Assembly: GCA_003235715.1 (NCBI GenBank) | Contig: QJVM01000054.1 | Location: 1-37,698, forward strand | Length of the DNA stretch: 37,698 bases | DNA from: Nitrospirota bacterium | Lineage (GTDB): Bacteria; Nitrospirota; Thermodesulfovibrionia; SZUA-242 | Direction of reading: 5' to 3' | Shown: one piece after another, positions 33,004 to 37,698 of the stretch | Numbering within the stretch: position 1 is the stretch's first letter | How the letters are laid out: every line of letters begins with the position of its first letter | The notes under the pieces: model-generated | The model's input: only the letters and a program-made list of their open reading frames with translations | What the model was told of the DNA's origin: nothing | The model's database searches: none | Made by a program: the position numbers and the translations under genes

Positions 33004-33453
33004 TTATTCCGGTGTCTTGAAAACGAAAGGCCGATTACTCGCGCGCATATAGGCGGTACCAAGAAAAAGAGTATAGTCATAGATAGCCCATTCGGACACC
33101 CTGTTACCACGGCGGGTCCTTACCGACCAATAGTATTCTGTGTCCGGCTTCAGCGGTTCCTCAATCTTATGTTCGGCCATCTTCAGCCCCTGGCGGTAAT
33201 ATACCTCCCTCCCCACGGAACGCTTCGTTCCTTCCCAGAAGGACTCCACTTTAATGCCTTCATATACGATAAAGTCGTACAGCACACCGGGCTCGGGTGA
33301 AGCCTCCCATCGAAACGTGGGCTGAAGACTCTCAACCGCTTTGGGCATATTGGGATTACCAGGTTCCGGGTAAACGGGTCTGACCCCATGAAAGGACGTG
33401 CACCCGGCAAGAACGAAAGAGAGTACTATGAACACAAGGTGATTGCGTTTCAT
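33004..33453 (-). CDS. Lipoprotein with fibronectin-III-like domain
   Basis: The 149-residue protein has a lipoprotein signal with lipobox LAGC (C18). The mature part resembles a single FnIII domain: LQPTFRWEASPEPGVLYDFIVYE and PLKPDTEYYWSVRTR are the typical strands. GGAGG precedes the ATG. It is the last gene of a four-gene minus-strand group, 43 bases after the previous lipoprotein. Function is unknown; the domain suggests protein or surface binding. Confidence 0.75.
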   Translation of the reverse strand: MKRNHLVFIVLSFVLAGCTSFHGVRPVYPEPGNPNMPKAVESLQPTFRWEASPEPGVLYDFIVYEGIKVESFWEGTKRSVGREVYYRQGLKMAEHKIEEPLKPDTEYYWSVRTRRGNRVSEWAIYDYTLFLGTAYMRASNRPFVFKTPE

Positions 33454-33496
33454 CGCCTTTCCTCCACTTTCATGAGTTCTCTAATTGCATCCTTCT

Positions 33497-33910
33497 TCAT
33501 ATACGGCAACTTAAGCTTGAGAGCGTCAGGGTTCCGATATAGGTGGTTTTGTTCTTTGACGCCTTAAAGGTAGCGAAAACACGGCCCCCCAGAATCCCGG
33601 AATTGTGCCATTCAAAACTGGCAACCGTGTAACGCCGTGATGGAAGATGCCAAATGAACGTGCCATCGCCCTTCAGGGGCACATAGATCGCATCTGATGA
33701 ATTCTCGGGCAAAAGAACGAGCCCGAATTTGCTCTCGCCAAGCAGAGACAATATTTTCTCCTTGCCTCCCTCTATGACCTTTACTCGCCCAAACACGATT
33801 CCCTCGTCGGGAGGCAGCGACTCCAGTTTGGAAAAGTCGATGGCAGAGGAAGCACACCCTGCGAGAGGTAACATTACGAGTATAAGGATGGGTTTCAGGA
33901 ACGTTGACAT
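33497..33910 (-). CDS. Small lipoprotein of unknown function
   Basis: The 137-residue protein has a lipoprotein signal (LPLAGCASS, C19). The mature part has GIVFGRVKVIEGG and KGDGTFIWHLPSRRYTVASFEW, which resemble a carboxypeptidase-regulatory-like or transthyretin-like fold. It could be an outer-membrane lipoprotein. The ribosome site is weak. It neighbours another lipoprotein gene on each side of the group. Confidence 0.65.
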   Translation of the reverse strand: MSTFLKPILILVMLPLAGCASSAIDFSKLESLPPDEGIVFGRVKVIEGGKEKILSLLGESKFGLVLLPENSSDAIYVPLKGDGTFIWHLPSRRYTVASFEWHNSGILGGRVFATFKASKNKTTYIGTLTLSSLSCRI

Positions 33911-34014
33911 ATTATCCCGATAAGCGGGGGGGTAGGTTGAGGGTTCCGTGAGCGCGTCCTTCAGGTTTCGTGGCTTGTCTGTTGAAAAAGCATTTCAATC
34001 AGGAGCTTCCTCTG

Positions 34015-35043
34015 CTAACGCAAGGTAAAGGTCTGCTTCGCCAGCATGCGTGATGGAATCTGAGGGTCGTACAGTTCCAGCTGGAACGTACCGGCCGGCC
34101 AACCGTCTTCCAATTCGAGCCAGACATAGTTGTAACGGGTATGCGGACGGAGCCGTTCGGTTTCGGAGAACACCAGGTCAACACGGTCCGGATCACGCCA
34201 CATTGCGAGGACGTATTCCCTCCCGGCCATGTTTCCAGAATTATCGAATATGGCATACACCCGTTTCGTTCCCTTCGGCATCACATTGACATCGCCGGTT
34301 ACAAGTCCTTCGGGGGTGCATTGATCGGTAAACGTCAGCGGGACAAAGGGCTGGGACCGGGTATTTCCTGCCGCCGCATCATAGAGGTCCATAAGCGTTT
34401 CCGTGATGGCGCCGCGAGCCAGCGTCAGCCCACGTGGGATCTTCAGGTAGCGTTCCAATTGAGATGCAATTTCTGTCTCTGAAAAGGCCTCGGATAATTC
34501 CTGGGCCAGCGCTTCTATGTCGCGCCTTGGCACGGAAGCCAGTTCTTCCCAGCGGCCCTCGGAAACAAGCGTTGCAAGCAGATCGAGAGTTGTCCGCTCC
34601 TCCAATGCGCTCGTGTCTGATGCATCCACCGCGGGTTCTCCCGGATATTTCTTTGACACGGTATTCCGGGGTGCTGGCCTTTCCGCTATGGCTTTGGGCT
34701 GACGAGTGGAGGTCGACGAAAGAGGAGGTACCGTTCTTCCAACACGAGCGGCACGCTCTTTCAGCGAAGCGCTGTGTCCGCCATGGAAGGCAGGCGGGTT
34801 ACGGTGGCCGGCGGGCAGAGTCCGATAGGCCGCCGGTTCGGAAATCTTCAGATTTGGATATCCATCGTCAGAACCCGTTACCCGGACCAGCCACGAAGTA
34901 CCCCAGAAATGTACGACGAAGAAAGCCGTCAGAAGCAGTACGCCGAACGGTATAAATTCTGCTCGCAGGGACCGCCGGAATGTACCCCCGCCCCTATGGT
35001 GGTACGGTTCATAGGCGTGACGCCGTGACCATGTCCGGTTCAT
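34015..35043 (-). CDS. Single-span membrane protein with C-terminal beta domain
   Basis: The track start adds residues that overlap the upstream gene, so I chose the ATG at 35043 (342 residues). There is a basic N-terminus, one membrane helix (about 33-52, FIPFGVLLLTAFFVVHFWG), a disordered Pro/Ser/Arg linker, a helical piece (TLDLLATLVSEGRWEELASVPR) and a C-terminal beta domain (KRVYAIFDNSG, YNYVWLELEDGWPAGTFQLELY) predicted in the periplasm. The family is not recognised; similar C-terminal domains occur in other deltaproteobacterial envelope proteins. Confidence 0.65.
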   Translation of the reverse strand: MNRTWSRRHAYEPYHHRGGGTFRRSLRAEFIPFGVLLLTAFFVVHFWGTSWLVRVTGSDDGYPNLKISEPAAYRTLPAGHRNPPAFHGGHSASLKERAARVGRTVPPLSSTSTRQPKAIAERPAPRNTVSKKYPGEPAVDASDTSALEERTTLDLLATLVSEGRWEELASVPRRDIEALAQELSEAFSETEIASQLERYLKIPRGLTLARGAITETLMDLYDAAAGNTRSQPFVPLTFTDQCTPEGLVTGDVNVMPKGTKRVYAIFDNSGNMAGREYVLAMWRDPDRVDLVFSETERLRPHTRYNYVWLELEDGWPAGTFQLELYDPQIPSRMLAKQTFTLR

Positions 35044-35092
35044 ATTCGGATCCCATATCCAAAAAGTTGACCCCACCACCCCCCCGGGGGAG

Positions 35093-36928
35093 TTATGGAC
35101 TCTTACTGTGCCAAAAGGTCTGAAAGCCCCTGGAAAAATAGTCCTCCACTGTGACGACAATCCAGCCATAATATCCGGACAATGGATTGAGTCCGGTTGT
35201 GTCGATCGGCGCGGTCGTCGCGTCCGGTGCAAGATCATTGTTGACATACTCGAAATGCAAATCATCATTGGCCGTGAAGACGTAAAATCCCGCCGAATCT
35301 ACCCTGATATCGTCAGGGTTGGTCCACGAGACGCTGGCCAGGTGGACCAGGTCGTTCAGATTATGACTGGTAGGGTCCATCAATAGAGGAAACAAGGAAT
35401 CATCCAAAACGGTCGGCCGGTACGGCGCTTTCGGGAGAGTTGCACCACCGAGGTCAAGGTCTTCATAGGTTTCAATCTTGTCGCAAAGATTTAAATTTCC
35501 GGAAATAGCATCAGCCTCCTGTGTGCACAGATATAAGCTGTAAGCTCCATTTTCTGGCATCGAGTCAATATCAGAGTCGGTCAAGGGGTACCAGCTGTCA
35601 CCTTCATCGTATAAATCGATGACAGGCTCGGGATGTCGATGAATCATGAGAACGCCGTCGCTTGGTAGGCCGGGGCCCTTCAGTATCGCTGAGCGAACGC
35701 CGTTGTCATAGGCATGGAAAAACGTGTCCGAAATATCGACGTTCAGGTTGGAGCCAAAAGTGACCGTACCGTCCAACCCTACGTCCATAGTACTGTTAGC
35801 GTTCACGGCAAACGTCGTCCATTTCTGATCCCCGTGCCACCGGCAATCAGAGCTGGCGCCAACTCCTGAACAGGCAAACGTCGTTTCCAAGCGGAGAGGG
35901 GTATCCGAAGCAATGATGCCATACATGGCTATAACGTAGCCTCGGTCGTAGCCCGGTGGAATTCGAATCGGCGGTAAATCCCAGCTGATCGTTCCCTGCA
36001 GGATCAGCATCAGACCGTTGGGAGGGGGTCCCCCGCTTCCGGATGCCCATAGGGATACAAGCTCATCCACCGTTCCACCCTGGTCCAAAAACAAGGAGCC
36101 CGTGGCGTAGTTTGAGAAAAAGGACGCGAGTTCAGCCTCGGTCGGTGTGCCCTGGTACAGGTCGACCAGTACTTGCAGACCGGCATTAATCACAGCAAGA
36201 TCAGTTAAGCCGGGCAACATGTTGTTCAAGTCCGTATAGGGCAACTTTGCAGAGGAATCGTCTGATGTGATCGTAATGTCGTCGGTAAAATGAGTGCCAG
36301 TCAAGCGGTTCGTCACCGTCACCGTGGTGTCCGTCATATCTATCTGGAGGACATCCAGAACGCAATCCATTCCGGTACCGTCAGCAACAAAGGGGGTCGT
36401 TAAGGGATTAACGTTAGAGGATACTCCTATGGCGTCCAGCACCGGCAGAATGCTCGCCATCACAAAATTCGTGGATTTATCAAGAAGATTGCTACTGACC
36501 AATTCCGAATCTGGAATCACGGGCAAGTACCAATTTGTTATATCCGGGGCCTTTTCAAGCGTGAGGCGCAGGATATAGTCCGTAAGAGGGGTAACGTTGG
36601 CTGTTCCGCCGTGCAATGCAACTGAATAGATTCCGACAAACTTCTGATGTACGATCCCCTCTGCGTAAAGCAGGTACGGTGACGCTATACCATCGACCGT
36701 CACGCTGAACGACCCATCGGCTCCGGTTGGCGAGGAGGCCTTAACTCCATTGGCGCCTATTACATGGACTATGCCCACCAGGGGGGCGCCTGCGGCCGCG
36801 ATGCCCGTTAACGTTACGGTCCCGACGTCTCCGGACCCTCCTCCGCTTCCACCCCCCGCGTTGCAGCCAACAAGCCCAATCAGAGTTAGCAAAGCCACAG
36901 AAGCACAAGATCTGGCGACTTTTTTCAT
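35093..36928 (-). CDS. Large lipoprotein with N-terminal CarboxypepD-like domain
   Basis: The 611-residue protein, starting at 36928 with GGAGGGG upstream, has a lipoprotein signal (LIGLVGCNAGGG) followed by a Gly/Ser spacer and a carboxypeptidase-regulatory-like domain (VTLTGIAAAGAPLVGIVHVIGANG, then SFSVTVDG). The middle (ITNWYLPVIPDSELV, VLDAIGVSSNVNPLTTPFVADG) and the beta-rich remainder are unrecognised. It is first in the four-gene group and behind a sigma-54-like site. Probably surface exposed. Confidence 0.7.
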   Translation of the reverse strand: MKKVARSCASVALLTLIGLVGCNAGGGSGGGSGDVGTVTLTGIAAAGAPLVGIVHVIGANGVKASSPTGADGSFSVTVDGIASPYLLYAEGIVHQKFVGIYSVALHGGTANVTPLTDYILRLTLEKAPDITNWYLPVIPDSELVSSNLLDKSTNFVMASILPVLDAIGVSSNVNPLTTPFVADGTGMDCVLDVLQIDMTDTTVTVTNRLTGTHFTDDITITSDDSSAKLPYTDLNNMLPGLTDLAVINAGLQVLVDLYQGTPTEAELASFFSNYATGSLFLDQGGTVDELVSLWASGSGGPPPNGLMLILQGTISWDLPPIRIPPGYDRGYVIAMYGIIASDTPLRLETTFACSGVGASSDCRWHGDQKWTTFAVNANSTMDVGLDGTVTFGSNLNVDISDTFFHAYDNGVRSAILKGPGLPSDGVLMIHRHPEPVIDLYDEGDSWYPLTDSDIDSMPENGAYSLYLCTQEADAISGNLNLCDKIETYEDLDLGGATLPKAPYRPTVLDDSLFPLLMDPTSHNLNDLVHLASVSWTNPDDIRVDSAGFYVFTANDDLHFEYVNNDLAPDATTAPIDTTGLNPLSGYYGWIVVTVEDYFSRGFQTFWHSKSP

Positions 36929-37555
36929 GGGAGCCCCTCCTCTGACCAATCCCATTGGTCCCTGAATCACCTCATAGGCTGTACCCTCCCCCTTTTAAAC
37001 GCCTTCGACGAGCGCTTTCTAGAGTTTCTGGTTCTCTTTTACCGAACTTTATACCTTCGATCAAGGGGGCAATTTCCGAGCCATATCCGCACTCCCCAGC
37101 CTTTCGGGGCATATGAACTGAATTCTCTTATGGGTCTGGTTCGCCAGGTACGAGGCGCCGGGTGGCCGGGTCTCTCGGAGTGTTCATGGGTGCCGGGGAA
37201 TGACGCAGGGTCTGGCAACGGGAGGCCCGCCTGCCGGACCTTACGAGTGAGCACCGGAACGGCCAAAGCTGTGTGCCAGCGCGGGATTCGTTACGCTGCA
37301 GGGAGGAGTCTTCGAAAGGAAGGCGTGCACGGCGTCAGCCTTTACGGGTCAGTCACGATCCTCAGGCTTCGAAACGATTCCGATTCTCGGCTTCAGAAAC
37401 TCAATGCCCAATGGTTGTGACCGGGCCCTGTTCTTTCGTATGGGGAGCCTCTATCGGCCCCCGCGCGAAGTCGAGTCCAGGAGGGGAAGGTCAAAAGACC
37501 CGACCTGATATTATATTTGAACCTTGTTCGGGCCTAGACGTCCGCATTGACGCCC
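36929..37555. other. Gap with sigma-54-like promoter and a weak tRNA-Thr remnant
   Basis: No supported gene. At 37365-37395 the stretch ccgattctcggcttca matches the tRNA-Thr acceptor/T-arm end with changes, a possible fourth copy, but without the extended flank. The promoter is listed separately. Confidence 0.4.
37068..37083 (-). promoter_or_regulatory. Sigma-54-like promoter of the lipoprotein group
   Basis: On the minus strand TGGCTC-N5-TTGCC keeps TGGC and TTGC at exact spacing. The predicted start is about 130 bases before the ATG at 36928. No palindrome like that at 32.6 kb is visible upstream. Confidence 0.5.
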
Positions 37556-37584
37556 GCAAAAAGGCAGGGTTGTCGCCCTGCCTT
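37556..37584 (-). terminator. Terminator of the gene at the right edge
   Basis: On the minus strand AAGGCAGGG/CCCTGCCTT with a six-base loop is followed by TTTTT, 18 bases after the stop at 37602. Confidence 0.85.
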
Positions 37585-37601
37585 ACAGGCGAGGAATATC
37601 T

Positions 37602-37698
37602 TTACTCGTCGAGTATTCCCCAGCCGTTCGCGGAGTGTTTGAACGTTATCGTCCCCTGTTCGATCTCGTCTATCTTTTGGCCGGCAAAGTCACAGGTT
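37602..37698 (-). CDS. 3' end of a protein gene running off the window
   Basis: The minus-strand frame ends in TAA at 37602-37604 and covers the last 31 codons (ending SANGWGILDE). The frame is open to the window edge and is followed by a clear terminator, which supports a real gene. The FKHSANGWGILDE end resembles cold-shock-type C-termini only loosely; I do not assign it. Confidence 0.55.
   Translation of the reverse strand, partial: TCDFAGQKIDEIEQGTITFKHSANGWGILDE

Overview
This window reads as chromosomal DNA of a Gram-negative bacterium, most likely of a deltaproteobacterial (Desulfobacterota-like) or neighbouring lineage. The reasons are the tmk-holB-ricT-metG block, lipoprotein signals with LAGC-type lipoboxes, a Tat-exported protein with its own TatA, sigma-54 regulation, a MASE3-like sensor kinase and a two-CW protein. 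No rRNA, CRISPR array, transposase or integrase is visible. The assignment is by gene content only.

Region 1 (1-10.9 kb) is mostly housekeeping: tRNA-Leu(UAG), a small lipoprotein, tRNA-Ala(GGC) on the minus strand, then a plus-strand run of a core-MetE-like protein, thymidylate kinase, DNA polymerase III delta', a RicT/PSP1 protein and methionyl-tRNA synthetase. It ends with two overlapping genes, a HEAT-repeat protein and an HD-GYP protein with related N-terminal domains, followed by tRNA-Thr(CGU) and its terminator.

Region 2 (10.9-18.5 kb) looks accessory. It holds a secreted ELWxxDGT-repeat protein, a small secreted protein, a cardiolipin-synthase-type phospholipase D protein, a secreted acetolactate-decarboxylase-like protein and a Tll0287-like c-type haem protein, separated by long gaps. 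A degenerate copy of the tRNA-Thr 3' end plus its terminator lies at 13.4 kb, another at 32.9 kb and a weaker one at 37.4 kb. This suggests serial or nested integration at the tRNA-Thr locus.

Region 3 (18.5-32.6 kb) is the most interesting part: fifteen minus-strand genes, mostly tightly packed. In transcription order they are a Tat-exported beta-propeller protein with a histidine set like the copper sites of nitrous oxide reductase and thiocyanate dehydrogenase; an ABC system of three FtsX-type permeases and two ATPases, three of which carry paired cysteines; a membrane-anchored protein of unknown family; a YtkA-like protein with a Met/His cluster; two further envelope proteins; a second copy of the anchored protein; TatA; a histidine kinase; an NtrC-type regulator; and a two-CW protein. 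A sigma-54-like promoter sits upstream of the propeller gene, and a 39-bp near-perfect palindrome lies about 107 bp upstream of its predicted start, where an NtrC-type activator would bind. The inference is a self-regulated copper-oxidoreductase assembly system; its substrate is unknown.

Region 4 (32.6-37.7 kb) carries four minus-strand envelope genes (three lipoproteins and a single-span membrane protein) behind another sigma-54-like promoter, then a gap and the 3' end of an unrecognised minus-strand gene at the window edge.
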